From UBA4636 sp963650915 (GTDB lineage Bacteria > Bacillota > Clostridia > Christensenellales > Borkfalkiaceae): 64,000 bases of DNA. The notes under the pieces were generated by a model. It was not told where the DNA came from. It did not search any database and was given only the letters and a program-made list of their open reading frames with translations. The position numbers and the translations under genes are program-made. The stretch lies in assembly GCA_963650915.1 (NCBI GenBank), contig CAVJMJ010000006.1, forward strand, positions 1 to 64,000, read 5' to 3'. This document shows, one piece after another, positions 25,815 to 35,734 of the stretch; the stretch's first letter is position 1, and the number at the start of each line of letters is the position of its first letter.

Positions 25815-26224
25815 AATCTATCAAATTGCAATGCTTACAATCTTTTAAGTTTTTTACTTGCTATATTTCAAATTATGACGCTAAAATTTTTATATCTTTT
25901 AATTGCAATGTCTTCTAAATTTAATTGCAATCTATTAAATTGCAAAGCTTACAAGCTCTATATCTTTTAATTACAATCTATCAAATTGCAATGCTTACAA
26001 TCTTTTAAGTTTTTTACTTGCTATATTTCAAATTATGACGCTAAAATTTTTATATCTTTTAATTGCAATGTCTTCTAAATTTAATTGCAATCTATTAAAT
26101 TGCAAAGCTTACAAGCTCTATATCTTTTAATTACAATCTATCAAATTGCAATGCTTACAATCTTTTAAGTTTTTTACTTGCTATATTTCAAATTATGACG
26201 CTAAAATTTTTATATCTTTTAATT
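25815..26224. repeat. Perfect 160-bp tandem repeat, about 2.5 copies
   Basis: The sequence from 25821 repeats exactly from 25981, and again from 26141 until about 26224. Each unit contains internal copies of AATTGCAATCTATNAAATTG and TGCTTACAA, so it is nested. It lies between tRNA-Ser and the yfhO-like gene. There are no unique spacers, so it is not a CRISPR. Confidence 0.95.
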
Positions 26225-26426
26225 AAAATCTACCAAATTGCAACGCTTGCATTCTACCAAATTTAATTGTAATCTATAAAATTGCGACGTCTGCAATCTT
26301 TTATGGTTTTTCGTTGCGATAGTTAAAAAGGCAACGAGAATTTTTTTAATTGCTCGGTTATTATATAACACTTTTTTTAAAAAATCAAGGATTTACACCC
26401 TAAATTTTTAATTATTGTTGCAACGG

Positions 26427-26455
26427 TTGCAAACTTGCATAAAATATGGTAAAAT
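26427..26455 (+). promoter_or_regulatory. Promoter of the YfhO-like gene
   Basis: TTGCAA and TAAAAT are separated by 17 bases, about 25 bases before the start codon. Confidence 0.65.
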
Positions 26456-26482
26456 GTATAAACGAATGGAATAAGGATGCTT

Positions 26483-29400
26483 ATGATTAAACATAACGAT
26501 ATTTCAATTAAAAAAGCAACGGAATTTGTCGACTTCGACGCAAATAAGTCCGAGAATAAGTCTATCGATAAAATCGTCGACAAAATCTCGGACAAGTCCG
26601 CAGATAAGTCTATTGATAAATTTACAGATAAGTCTGCAGATAAAATCTCGGATAAATCTATCGACAAAATTTCGGATAAGTCCGACGATAAAATCTCGGA
26701 TAAAATAGCCGACAAGTCCGCCTATAAGCCCGAAAACGGCAAAAAACGGCAAAGCGTGAGCTTTAGCGATTGGCTTTTAAAAGTAAAAAATTTCGGCATA
26801 CAAAACGCTCATTATTTTGTTGCGGCGGCGATTATAGCGATATTCTATCTAACCTGTTTGATTGTCTACAAGGTATATCCTTTCGGGAATAACACGGTTG
26901 CAAGTTACGATATGCTTGCACAAATTGTTCCACTTATAGAGCATTTGTTTGACGTAATAGACGGAAAATCGTCTTTGCTTTATTCGACAGCCGTCGCCGG
27001 CGGAGCAGATCTTTTCGGCACTCTTGCATACTGTCTTATCAGTCCTTTTACCTGGATATTTCTTCTTTTCGGCAAGTCGAACGTTTATTACGGCGTTGCG
27101 CTCGTAGTACCGCTCAAACTCATTTTTACCGCATTTTCGGCAATTTATTTTTTAAACAAGGTGTTTCCGAAAATTCCAAAACCCGTATGCGTACTTTTTT
27201 CAATAATGTACGCCTATTGCGGTTACACCTTCGTTGCGAACACTTATATCAACTGGATGGATTTTTTAATTTATCTTCCGTTCGTGGTAATAGGTTTTAA
27301 AAAGTTGGTAAATAGTGGCAAAGTATTAAATTTTGCAATATGCTATGCGCTGATGATTTACACCTGCTTTTCATTGGCGTCGTTTGCGATGCTGATCGTT
27401 TTCGTAATAATCGTAGTGTATTCACTCGTCGTAAAGCCGAATGAAAAAGACGTCCTTATAAAAAGTTGCTTTTCACTTTTAATTGCCGTGGCGTTGGCAC
27501 TTCCCGTAATGGTTCCCGCGCTGAAAGCCTTTTTAGCCTCCGAAAGAAACAAGGGTCTTTTTGAAAACCTGTTCAACGACCTTAACGTGACCCATTTGTA
27601 TCGCAAAATTTCTTATATAGTAGCAGACGTTCTTTTTGTGTTTTTAACCCTTGCATACTTTGTAAAAAACGGCGTTAAACGACCTATAGACCGATTTTTG
27701 TTCATAACCGGTATCATTTTGCTATTCCCCGTTTTGATTGACGAATGTTGTAATTTATTAAACGGCGGTTCCTATTTAAGTTACTCGTTGCGGTTCGGGT
27801 TTTTAAATTCATTTTATTGTTTTTACGTTGCGTCTAAACTCGTAAACGATTCTCCTTCCGAGCAAAAAAGGTTACGCCAGAAAAGAGCTTCCCCCGATGA
27901 AAAGACATTTATATTTACGATGCTACTCGTTTTTGGCGTTATAGCGGCGTCTTTATACTTCGTTTTTTCCGAAAACGTTATAAAGTTGATAGACGGGCTA
28001 TACAAAAAGTTCGACGAAAACGATTCATACGAATTCTTTTCGCTTTTTGCCCATTCCTTGGGCGGGCTTGAATTTTTGGCACCGATGGCAATAATTATCT
28101 CCGCCGTTTTGGGTTTTGCCCTCTTTTTATATAAAAAAAGGCTTTGCTCCCTAAAAGCCGTTGCGTTGTCGCTATGTTGCCTTTTTAGCGTGCAGATTGC
28201 CTTTTACAACCTTTCGCTCGTAAAAGGCAACGTCACGGATCCGAAATACTTTCAAGAATACTCGACGATAGCAAGGCAAATTGAAAGCGTCGAAGGCGAA
28301 AAGCAAAATTATTACCGCATAAAAGACGTAGGCGACCTTATCACCGCAGACGCGCCCTTTACGACGCACACCAACTCTTACTCGGTATTTTCCTCCGTCA
28401 TCGACAAGAAGAATTTTGTCGCGACGAACTTTTTTAACTATAAAGGAAACGGCATAAACATCTCTAAAAGCGCGAACGGTTTGTTTTTCGGCGACATGCT
28501 TCTCGGCTACAAATATTTTATATGCCGTAACGATAACGGAGAGTATCACGACGACGATACGCAAGTCGAACGCTCTTACCTGCAAAAACTCGATTATACC
28601 CAGCAAAGCCACCTCGTTGCCTATAAAAACAAAGCGGTGCTTCCGTACGCTTTCACCGTAAAATCAAGAGACCTTGATTTCGACGGGCTTAATTACGCCC
28701 AAAAATTGAACAAACTCGACCGCTTTTTGGGCGGAAACGGCGATATTTGCGACGAATACGCCCTTAACGTTTCGAACGAATACGACACCGATATAGAAGA
28801 CCTTTCAAACGGCGTTTTCAGAATTACCGTAAGGATAGTAACCAAAGAATCTTATTGGTTTTTGAATACGAATTTCCCGGAAAACTACGACATCAAATAT
28901 TGCCGCACCCGCGATTACGTGGAAAATAACGCTAAAACGCTCGAACCGGGAAAGGACGTTCTTTTCGGTTTTTATAAGTATAAAAATGCGTCGTATACCG
29001 CAACTATTAAAGATTACACTAACAAATTAACGGCAGAAGACGTTCAAAAATATTGCAAGGTTTACGGCGTCGATATAAATTCCGTTTATAGCCCCGACAC
29101 CGACGGAAGCTTGTATAACGAAGTTTGGAAACACAAAGTCGATTACCGAATATCGGGCGGAGATACTTTTAATTTAAATGTAAACGCCGAGGGTGAAAGT
29201 TACTTGTTTTTAAACTACGTTAAACTTGACGGGCACACCGCAACGGTAAACGGTAAAAAAGCCGAATTTATCGACAACGGGCTCGGTATGATGCTTTTGC
29301 CTCTTGAAGACGGAGAAAATCAAATAGTAATTTCCTATCGCACTCCCTATATAAAATATGCCGTTTCCGGGCTTATAGGCGGACTTTTACTAATTTTAGC

Positions 29401-29566
29401 CGTAACGTTGATTTTAAAAAGCGTTAAAGCATACCGCTTCGTATCGGGCGTGGTTTACTATGCCGCGCTACTGCTTTTCTTGGCGGTGACGGGGTTCTTC
29501 TTCATATATCCCTTCGCTTTGTTTTTCGTAAAACTTATCAAACTTCCGTTTACTCTTCTATTATAA
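26483..29566 (+). CDS. YfhO-family polytopic membrane protein
   Basis: About 1027 residues. After a hydrophilic N-terminal extension come about a dozen membrane helices with the YfhO pattern: a first extracellular loop with YDMLAQIVP, then GGADLFGTLAY and FLIYLPFVVIG. A large extracellular domain follows (about residues 590-940) and one or more helices close the protein. YfhO relatives are GT-C-like membrane proteins linked to glycosylation of teichoic acids or lipids. An ATG at 26477 is also in frame, but AAGG lies directly against it; the ATG at 26483 has proper spacing. Residues about 15-80 are repeats of DKISDKS-like sequence, and the end of this tract is a dispersed palindromic element read in frame. 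The extension is unlike the family and probably recent. Confidence 0.85.
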   Translation: MIKHNDISIKKATEFVDFDANKSENKSIDKIVDKISDKSADKSIDKFTDKSADKISDKSIDKISDKSDDKISDKIADKSAYKPENGKKRQSVSFSDWLLKVKNFGIQNAHYFVAAAIIAIFYLTCLIVYKVYPFGNNTVASYDMLAQIVPLIEHLFDVIDGKSSLLYSTAVAGGADLFGTLAYCLISPFTWIFLLFGKSNVYYGVALVVPLKLIFTAFSAIYFLNKVFPKIPKPVCVLFSIMYAYCGYTFVANTYINWMDFLIYLPFVVIGFKKLVNSGKVLNFAICYALMIYTCFSLASFAMLIVFVIIVVYSLVVKPNEKDVLIKSCFSLLIAVALALPVMVPALKAFLASERNKGLFENLFNDLNVTHLYRKISYIVADVLFVFLTLAYFVKNGVKRPIDRFLFITGIILLFPVLIDECCNLLNGGSYLSYSLRFGFLNSFYCFYVASKLVNDSPSEQKRLRQKRASPDEKTFIFTMLLVFGVIAASLYFVFSENVIKLIDGLYKKFDENDSYEFFSLFAHSLGGLEFLAPMAIIISAVLGFALFLYKKRLCSLKAVALSLCCLFSVQIAFYNLSLVKGNVTDPKYFQEYSTIARQIESVEGEKQNYYRIKDVGDLITADAPFTTHTNSYSVFSSVIDKKNFVATNFFNYKGNGINISKSANGLFFGDMLLGYKYFICRNDNGEYHDDDTQVERSYLQKLDYTQQSHLVAYKNKAVLPYAFTVKSRDLDFDGLNYAQKLNKLDRFLGGNGDICDEYALNVSNEYDTDIEDLSNGVFRITVRIVTKESYWFLNTNFPENYDIKYCRTRDYVENNAKTLEPGKDVLFGFYKYKNASYTATIKDYTNKLTAEDVQKYCKVYGVDINSVYSPDTDGSLYNEVWKHKVDYRISGGDTFNLNVNAEGESYLFLNYVKLDGHTATVNGKKAEFIDNGLGMMLLPLEDGENQIVISYRTPYIKYAVSGLIGGLLLILAVTLILKSVKAYRFVSGVVYYAALLLFLAVTGFFFIYPFALFFVKLIKLPFTLLL
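26714..26739 (+). repeat. Dispersed palindromic element inside the YfhO-like gene
   Basis: AAGTCCGCCTATAAGCCCG followed by AAAACGG, nineteen bases identical to the consensus. It is read in frame as KSAYKPENG at the end of the DKxSDK repeat tract. Confidence 0.8.
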
Positions 29567-29710
29567 ATTAAGCCGACAGGATAAGTCGATTGGCATAAAG
29601 TCGATTGATATTTTATCCGATTGGTGTTTTATTTGCAATTCACGTTTGCCTTAGGCTTAAATCGAATTACGAATTCGCGGTTAATATAAATATTCACGGT
29701 TAATATAAAA

Positions 29711-29790
29711 ACGAGGCTGAACCGCACTAAAGCGAATTCAAATGTCAAACGCTTTTGAATTTGCATATAATACGATTCAGCCTCGTTTTT
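29711..29790. terminator. Bidirectional terminator between convergent genes
   Basis: AACGAGGCTGAA pairs with TTCAGCCTCGTT, with an inner ATTCAAA/TTTGAAT stem, followed by T7 on the plus strand and T4 on the minus strand. It serves the yfhO-like gene and the CotH-like gene. Confidence 0.85.
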
Positions 29791-29804
29791 TTGTAACGAA
29801 ACCT

Positions 29805-31430
29805 TTATTCTATGCCGAGGGCTTGTTCCGCAACGACGCGTTTTAGTCTGAAATATGCCTCCGTCTTTAAATTTTCGCTTGCGGAACGGCTCGTGTTTTT
29901 ACCGTCTTCGGAAAAATAAAACAAGTTCGTTCTCAACCTCGAACCGACGCTGTTTAAAACGTTTTGCGAAGGCATTGCGACTGAGGAATAATTACTTTCG
30001 TAGTTTTTGTACATCGACGAAAAATGCGGATATTTAAACCACTCGTCCTTCAAAATATAAGTGATTTTGTCGGAGTATTCCGATTTAACATCATTATCCG
30101 TCTTGCTTAAAACCGTTTTAACGTAAAGCGGATTTTTAATCTCGAAACAAGGACCTTGAAGGTCGAAAGGCTTTTCGGCGGTAAGTGCTTTGCCGTCGGG
30201 ATTCCAATCCATCGTTATGCCGAAACACCTATCGTAGTCGTAAGGTATGATATATCCCCTTCCCTCGGGCGTAAAATACAGGTAAAAATTATTTGCGTTG
30301 TGTCTTATGCAATCGGGATTGCCTACAAGGTAATTAATCGCCTCAAAAGTGGTAAAATAATCGGTATCGACAACTTTATTCAACTTTTCTTTAAACGCCG
30401 TGTCCGACAGGGACAACGAATTGAGAGTGTTTATAAAATTTATGAGGTCGGCGTTATGACGGTAAGAGGGACTATCTCTGTCGTCGTTGGTTTTTAACGA
30501 ATAGGTAAAGTTTTGGGTCGGAGTTTCAACGCCGTACTTTGCGGCTTCGGTAAAATCGGCAGGACCTAAAACGTAACCGCACTTATACAAATCACCTCCG
30601 CGAAGGGACTTTTCAAAGTTTCTTTTTATAAAACGCTTATCTACCGTTTCGTAAAGGGCACCGACACCGAAATTTTCCATAACGCCCTTTTGTTTGATTT
30701 TGATTTGACAAAGGGTAATGTGAGGTGCCAAAACACCGTAGGCGGAAAACATTTTATTGGCGTAGACTTCTCTTATATAAGTGTTGTCAAAGTTTTTGTT
30801 CCATTTATAATAGAACTTTTCCATCGTGGCAAAAGTTCTGTTTTTTCTTGCCTTTCGGGCATTTTTATCCGTCCAGGTCTTATATATATCGTTACCCCAA
30901 GCGTCATCGGCGTAATCGTCGCCGTCGAAAGTTTCGGTTAAATCGAACCTGAAATGCACGTAGTCGTACATCATACCGTTTTTATCGCAAAAATTGCGCC
31001 TTGAAGTGTTGCCGTGCATTCTGATGCCGACTTCTTCGTAGTAATAGTCGACACCGTCTGCCGTTACGGTAAGATTGCAACGCCGATAGGTGTCGGCTTT
31101 TTGCTTGTTACCGGTTGTGCGGTAATCTTCGTAAGCCTGCTGAATTTTATAAAGTTCGGAAGGTTCGATATCCACCGCAATCGTTATTTTTGCGGTATCT
31201 TCCCAAAGTTTATAGTAAAGTGCTTTTTCCTCTTCGGAATATTCATCGTAAAACGAATCGTTGGTTTTTGAAAATTCGTCGCCGAAAGTTATACTTTTTA
31301 CTTTTGCCGAATCGGAAGGCAAAAGTTCGTCGCCGTCGCCGTTAGAAGAAGCGGGGTTACACGAAGCCGGGCACAAGGTTAAAATAAATACGGCAATACA
31401 TATAGCCGACACACGTAATAAACTTTTCAT
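29805..31430 (-). CDS. CotH-family lipoprotein (kinase-like fold)
   Basis: A 541-residue lipoprotein with signal peptide and lipobox near CPASC at residue 24. The body matches the CotH family: an RMHGNTSR motif near residue 137, FYYKWNKNFDN and YETVDKRFIKRNF in the middle, then NANNFYLYF and IIPYDYDRCFGI, which carries the metal-binding Asp of the kinase-like site. CotH proteins phosphorylate spore coat proteins in Bacillus, but many extracellular relatives occur in gut bacteria. The lipid anchor favours an outer-surface protein over a coat protein. It is a single gene ending at a strong terminator. Confidence 0.88.
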   Translation of the reverse strand: MKSLLRVSAICIAVFILTLCPASCNPASSNGDGDELLPSDSAKVKSITFGDEFSKTNDSFYDEYSEEEKALYYKLWEDTAKITIAVDIEPSELYKIQQAYEDYRTTGNKQKADTYRRCNLTVTADGVDYYYEEVGIRMHGNTSRRNFCDKNGMMYDYVHFRFDLTETFDGDDYADDAWGNDIYKTWTDKNARKARKNRTFATMEKFYYKWNKNFDNTYIREVYANKMFSAYGVLAPHITLCQIKIKQKGVMENFGVGALYETVDKRFIKRNFEKSLRGGDLYKCGYVLGPADFTEAAKYGVETPTQNFTYSLKTNDDRDSPSYRHNADLINFINTLNSLSLSDTAFKEKLNKVVDTDYFTTFEAINYLVGNPDCIRHNANNFYLYFTPEGRGYIIPYDYDRCFGITMDWNPDGKALTAEKPFDLQGPCFEIKNPLYVKTVLSKTDNDVKSEYSDKITYILKDEWFKYPHFSSMYKNYESNYSSVAMPSQNVLNSVGSRLRTNLFYFSEDGKNTSRSASENLKTEAYFRLKRVVAEQALGIE

Positions 31431-31571
31431 AATTTTCCCTTTTCGTTTAGAAGCATTTACATTTCGTTTTGTTTCTATCTATATGATAGCATACCGAGCA
31501 ATTTTTGTCAATAGATAAAATAAATCGGTTTGTTTTGTCCTCCTTGTCATTAATTATAAAACGCAGGCTAT

Positions 31572-31603
31572 AAAAAACGGGCGGACAGCTAAAAGCTGTC
31601 CGC
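31572..31603 (-). terminator. Intrinsic terminator downstream of ylmC/sigG
   Basis: GCGGACAGCT pairs perfectly with AGCTGTCCGC and is followed on the minus strand by CCGTTTTTT. Confidence 0.75.
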
Positions 31604-31631
31604 AAACGGAAAATTTGCTTTTATTTACCTA

Positions 31632-31660
31632 AAAGTCCGCCTATAGGTTGATTAACGGCG
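31632..31660. repeat. Dispersed palindromic element
   Basis: AAAGTCCGCCTATAGG then TTGATTAACGGCG and a T-run. It lies downstream of the ylmC-like gene. Confidence 0.75.
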
Positions 31661-31759
31661 ATTTTTGTATTTTAAGACAAACGGCGGGTTTAAAAAATCT
31701 AAAGACGATTTTTATCGTCCTAAATAAAATCTCGATAAAATTTTACTTATGCGATAAAC

Positions 31760-32029
31760 TTATTCTTCGTAGTCGCGGGTAGTTTTCAGGCATTTATCCC
31801 GACACTCCTTTACGCAAACCAAGACTGCGTCGTCGCCTATTTTATTGACGTCGCTAAGACAAATCGTTTTTTCTTCCTTAAAAAACAAAGCCTTGTTATC
31901 GCTTGCGATAAACGCCTTTATTTTACCTTCGGGAAAATCGAAAACGACGTCGCTGAGATATCCCAACACCTTGCCGTCCAAAATATTGACGACTTTTTTC
32001 TTCTTTAAGTCCGAAAAATTTACTTCCAA
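31760..32029 (-). CDS. YlmC/YmxH-family PRC-barrel sporulation protein
   Basis: An 89-residue protein with the PRC-barrel pattern: MEVNFSDLKKKKVVNILDGKxLGYLSDVVFD at the start and KAFIASDN in the middle. YlmC/YmxH proteins occur in spore formers and are usually encoded near sigma factor genes, as here, 67 bp after sigG. The cysteines near the C-terminus (VCVKECRDKC) are notable. The molecular function is unknown. Confidence 0.85.
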   Translation of the reverse strand: MEVNFSDLKKKKVVNILDGKVLGYLSDVVFDFPEGKIKAFIASDNKALFFKEEKTICLSDVNKIGDDAVLVCVKECRDKCLKTTRDYEE

Positions 32030-32096
32030 AACATTAAACCGTCCGCTATATTATATACCGAGCGTGGCTTTAATAATACGAAAACGACAAAATTTA

Positions 32097-32870
32097 CTAA
32101 GAGATTCTTTTTTTGATATACGAAAGGGCGTTTTTTTCAAGCCGTGAAACCTGCGCTTGCGAAAGCCCTATCTCGCTCGAAATTTCCGTTTGCGTTTTGC
32201 CTTCGTAATACCTCATGTATATAATTTTTCTTTCTCTTTCGTCGAGTTCTTTTACGGCGCACTTTAATGCCGCGCTTTCAGTCCAGCGTTCGTCGGTGTT
32301 GTACTCGTCGGATATTTGATCCATCACGAGAAGGGTGTCGCCTTCTTTGTTGTACACGGGAAGATATAGCGACACGGTATCGGATATCGCGTCCAAAGCG
32401 TAAGCGACTTCGCTCTCCTTTATTTCAAGGCGACGAGCGATTTCGTCGGTAGTCGCTTCCTCGTATTCTTTTTCGATTTCGCACCTTACTTTTAAAACTT
32501 TGTAAGCGGTATCTCTTATCGAGCGGGGAACCCTCATGCTGTTACGGGTTCGCAAATGTCTTTTTACCTCACCTATAATCATGGGTACGGCATACGTCGA
32601 AAATCTTACGCCGACGGAAAGGTCGAAGTTGTCCGCCGCCTTGATAAGCCCTATGATACCCGCCTGAAAAAGGTCGTCTTTGGCAACCGTTTGCGAGTTA
32701 AACTTTCTTATAACCGATAAAACGAGCCTCATATTGGCAAGAATCAATTTGTCTTTTGCTTCTTTTGAACCCTTCTTCATTTCGGCAATAAGTTTTTCGC
32801 ATTCGCTTCCGTTTATTTTAGGAAGTTCCGAAGTATTTATACCGCAAATTTCAACGCCTTTATTAACCAT
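32097..32870 (-). CDS. sigG: RNA polymerase sporulation sigma factor SigG
   Basis: A 257-residue sigma-70 factor that drives late forespore genes. It opens with the SigG-typical KGVEICGINTSELP. Region 2 includes LANMRLVLSVIRKFN, DDLFQAGIIGLIKAADNFDL and KFSTYAVPMIIGE-like sequence (here RFSTYAVPMIIGEVKR). Region 3 includes VPRSIRDTAYK. Region 4 includes KTQTEISSEIGLSQAQVSRL. Length and order match SigG rather than SigF. It is followed by the ylmC-like gene. The presence of sigG indicates an endospore-forming lineage. Confidence 0.95.
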   Translation of the reverse strand: MVNKGVEICGINTSELPKINGSECEKLIAEMKKGSKEAKDKLILANMRLVLSVIRKFNSQTVAKDDLFQAGIIGLIKAADNFDLSVGVRFSTYAVPMIIGEVKRHLRTRNSMRVPRSIRDTAYKVLKVRCEIEKEYEEATTDEIARRLEIKESEVAYALDAISDTVSLYLPVYNKEGDTLLVMDQISDEYNTDERWTESAALKCAVKELDERERKIIYMRYYEGKTQTEISSEIGLSQAQVSRLEKNALSYIKKRIS

Positions 32871-32888
32871 TATAACCTCACTTTTTTA

Positions 32889-32925
32889 TAAAAGTGCCTC
32901 TATAAGCCCGTTATCGGCACTTTTT
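32889..32925. repeat. Dispersed palindromic element with 10-bp stem
   Basis: AAAAGTGCC...GGCACTTTT encloses TCTATAAGCCCG and TTATC, so this copy forms a terminator-shaped hairpin. It lies just upstream of sigG. Confidence 0.8.
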
Positions 32926-33135
32926 ATATAGGTTATTATCGGCATGCAAAAATAAAATATACCTAAAAACAACAAAATGCAGAAAAAGCATTTTTTGACT
33001 TTTTTTCAAAGCACGACCATTTTTGGTTATAAAAAAATCTTTTATAAATTCAAAAAGTCTCTCATTTTAGCGTTAAGAAATTACCGCCTCAATATTATTT
33101 TAAAAGTCGATTGTCAAAATACTTAGTCAAATTAC

Positions 33136-33163
33136 TTGTTTTATTTTTATATTGTGATATAAT
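33136..33163 (+). promoter_or_regulatory. Promoter of the phosphodiesterase operon
   Basis: TTGTTT and TATAAT are separated by 16 bases, about 110 bases before the start codon. Confidence 0.6.
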
Positions 33164-33271
33164 AGTATTTGCTTTCGTTTTTCAAAGCAGTTAATCGCTT
33201 AAAAGAAACAAACGTTTAACTTTTCGCGCGAGCAAAAGTTTTTACTTTTCGCACGAAGGACAGGGTGAGTT

Positions 33272-34390
33272 ATGAAAGGATTTTTTAAACCCGACTACGA
33301 TAATTGCGTTTTAAACATATCCTCCACTTTGGCGGAATATTTTAATGCGCCGAATACCAACGCCACCCTTCCCGTTTTGAAGCAAAAGTTGGCTGAAAAG
33401 CAATACGAAAAGATAGTTTTCGTTATCTTTGACGGAATGGGCACTCACCCGATAAAGTTAAATTTAGAAGGTAACGACTTTATCGTGAAAAACACCGTAC
33501 AAACCCTTTATTCGACCTTTCCGTCCACCACTACGAACGCAACTACTTCGATAAACACCAACAAGCAACCGCTCGAACACGGCTGGTTCGGTTGGACGGG
33601 TTATTTTGACGATATCGATAGCGTAATTACTCTTTTTAACCGCAAAAACGCATATACGAACGAAAAACTCCCCGACGATTATAGTTACCCCATCGGCGAA
33701 AGCGACGATTATTGGTTTAATTATGCAAAAACCGATTACGAAATCACGACGGTAATGCCCTCCTACTGTAAGGGCTTTAAAGAAGGGTTTGTTCACGCAA
33801 AAACCGTTACCGAATGTTTCAATGCGTTAAAGGATTTGCTTAACAAACAAGGTAAGCGTTTTATCTACGTTTATTGTCCCGACCCGGATATGACCATGCA
33901 CGATTACGGTGTTACCTCAAACCAAGCTAAAACCGTAATTAAAAGCATTTCGAACGGGCTTAGCAATTTACAAAAAGAATCAAAAAACGCCCTGTTTATA
34001 GTTTCCGCCGACCACGGTCAAACGGACGTTACGGGCACGGTAGATTTTTATAAAGACGAAGAACTTAACTCGATGCTCCTCTGCCCGCCCTATTTAGAGC
34101 CGAGGGCAACCGCCTTTAAAGTAAAAAAAGGCTTTAAAAGAAAGTTTAAAAAAGAATTTACCGAGCGTTACGGCGAAGACTTTACCGTTTTTAATACCAA
34201 AACGCTTATAAAACAAGGGTATTTCGGTCAAAAGGGCGAATACGGCAACCTTTTGGGCGACTTTATAACAGTATGCAAAACCGACAAACTTTTGGTTTGC
34301 AAAAAGGAAGAATTTCATTTTAAAGGGCATCACACCTCTTTAAAAGAAGAAATGCTCGTTCCTTTGATTATATTTGAAAGTAATTTATGA
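33272..34390 (+). CDS. Type I phosphodiesterase / nucleotide pyrophosphatase family enzyme
   Basis: A 372-residue metal-dependent phosphoesterase of the alkaline phosphatase superfamily. The metal-binding Asp is in FVIFDGMG (D54), the nucleophile region is TFPSTTTNATTS (Thr86-88), further metal ligands are in PDPDMTMHDYG (D206/H210), SADHGQTD (D247, H248) and KGHHTS (about 354). It has no signal peptide, so it acts in the cytoplasm. The next gene, a phosphoribosyltransferase, starts 9 bases later with its own GAGG site, so the two form an operon that may salvage or clear nucleotides. The exact substrate is unknown. Confidence 0.85.
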   Translation: MKGFFKPDYDNCVLNISSTLAEYFNAPNTNATLPVLKQKLAEKQYEKIVFVIFDGMGTHPIKLNLEGNDFIVKNTVQTLYSTFPSTTTNATTSINTNKQPLEHGWFGWTGYFDDIDSVITLFNRKNAYTNEKLPDDYSYPIGESDDYWFNYAKTDYEITTVMPSYCKGFKEGFVHAKTVTECFNALKDLLNKQGKRFIYVYCPDPDMTMHDYGVTSNQAKTVIKSISNGLSNLQKESKNALFIVSADHGQTDVTGTVDFYKDEELNSMLLCPPYLEPRATAFKVKKGFKRKFKKEFTERYGEDFTVFNTKTLIKQGYFGQKGEYGNLLGDFITVCKTDKLLVCKKEEFHFKGHHTSLKEEMLVPLIIFESNL

Positions 34391-34399
34391 GGTGTAAAA

Positions 34400-34948
34400 A
34401 TGAAAACCTACACAGTTGACATTAAAGGTTACGTAATGGACCTTCCGGTGCTTCCCGTTTCGGATACGCTTGCAATTGCCTTTTTCAATCTTCACGGCAA
34501 TCAACGCTTGACCGAACATTGCGGTAAAGAACTTGCAAAACTTTTAGACGGTTGCGAAGTCTTATTGACGGCGGAATCCAAAGGCTTGCAACTCACGCAC
34601 GTTATTGCGAGAGAACTTAATCAAGACTATTACGCCGTCGCGAGAAAGTCCAAAAAACTTTACATGCAGGACGGTATAGAAGTAAAAATAGACTCGACGA
34701 TTACCACCGGCAGAGAACAATGTTTTTACCTCAGTAAACACGACGTCGATTTATTGAAGGGCAAAAAAGTCGGCATAATCGACGACGTCGTTTCAACGGG
34801 CGCATCTCTTTTAGGTCTTGAAGAACTCGTAAAAATGTCGGGCGGTATCATTTACAAAAAGGCTTTCGTTTTGGCTGAATCGACCGCGGCGGAAAGAAAA
34901 GACGTAATTTATCTTGCAAAAATCCCCGTCTTCCCCATCCAAAAATAG
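34400..34948 (+). CDS. Purine-type phosphoribosyltransferase
   Basis: A 182-residue type I phosphoribosyltransferase. The PRPP-binding motif is VGIIDDVVSTGASL (about residues 128-141) and a TAESKGLQL segment lies near residue 55, as in adenine phosphoribosyltransferases. It transfers a ribose-phosphate to a base in purine salvage. The substrate (adenine, xanthine or other) cannot be fixed. It is co-transcribed with the phosphodiesterase upstream. Confidence 0.8.
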   Translation: MKTYTVDIKGYVMDLPVLPVSDTLAIAFFNLHGNQRLTEHCGKELAKLLDGCEVLLTAESKGLQLTHVIARELNQDYYAVARKSKKLYMQDGIEVKIDSTITTGREQCFYLSKHDVDLLKGKKVGIIDDVVSTGASLLGLEELVKMSGGIIYKKAFVLAESTAAERKDVIYLAKIPVFPIQK

Positions 34949-35734
34949 TTTTTTTAGTTCCGTTTAACCGTCGCCTTTTAAACAGGTTTGATTATTTTGA
35001 GCCGACTTGATTTTTAAAGAATTTATTAAATTGTTTAAGTCTGCTTACCTTGATTTTTTAAATAATTAAACCAAAACGATTCAAACAAGAGACTTAACCA
35101 AAGCAATTTAAAACAAAGCGATTTAAACAAAATATTTAAACGAACGGCTTAACAAAGCAATTTAACCAAAGCGATTTAAACGAGAGATTTAAACAAAAGG
35201 CTTAACAAAGCGGTTTAAACAAGAGATTTAAACGAACGTTTTACTCTTTTAAGTAAAAAATCGTCCGATAAAATTATCGGACTACTTTTACGAAAATCTT
35301 TTAACGGAATGTTATCCTTTTTCGGTTAAAATAACTAACAATAATTTAAAATAATAAAATAGTTTAAAACGGGTGTTGCTTTTGTGCATCGCCGTTGACA
35401 CGAGTCTGTTTTTGAATCGCCGAACATTAGATTTTTATACGAGAAAACCGCCGAGGCTGAAAATTGCCTCGGCGGTTAGCTTTACACTCCGTTTTAAAGT
35501 TTAATAAAACTTAAAAATCGAGTTTTTGATTATATTTACGAAAATCGAGTTTGACCGAAAATATAGTTTTAACCATAACACCGAAAATACGGTTTCCAAG
35601 CATAACGCTTAAAATATAGTTTAAAACTTAAAAATCGGCTTTCTTATCATTCCGAAAAAATCAGTTTTTTATCATTCCGAAAAAATCGGTCTAGAAAAAT
35701 AATAAAACTTAAAATCGAAAATATGACTTAAAAA
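34949..35734. other. Non-coding region with AT-rich tandem repeats and a hairpin
   Basis: From about 35060 to 35240 imperfect repeats of AAAGCGATTTAAACAAGAG and GGCTTAACAAAGC run head to tail. From 35500 to 35730, downstream of the cyclophilin gene, units with CGATTTTTTCGGAATGATAA and TTTTAAGTTTTA are repeated. A strong hairpin is at 35446-35477. No gene is seen. Confidence 0.7.
35446..35477. terminator. Strong hairpin, probable terminator
   Basis: AACCGCCGAGGC pairs perfectly with GCCTCGGCGGTT around an 8-base loop. A short T-run follows on the minus strand only. It would end the cyclophilin transcript after a long repeat-bearing 3' region. Confidence 0.55.

Noticed and set aside
25607..25831. 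74-codon frame over the tRNA
   Set aside because: It spans the whole tRNA-Ser on the same strand.
25815..26224. CRISPR array
   Set aside because: Whole 160-bp units repeat with no unique spacers, and no cas genes are present.
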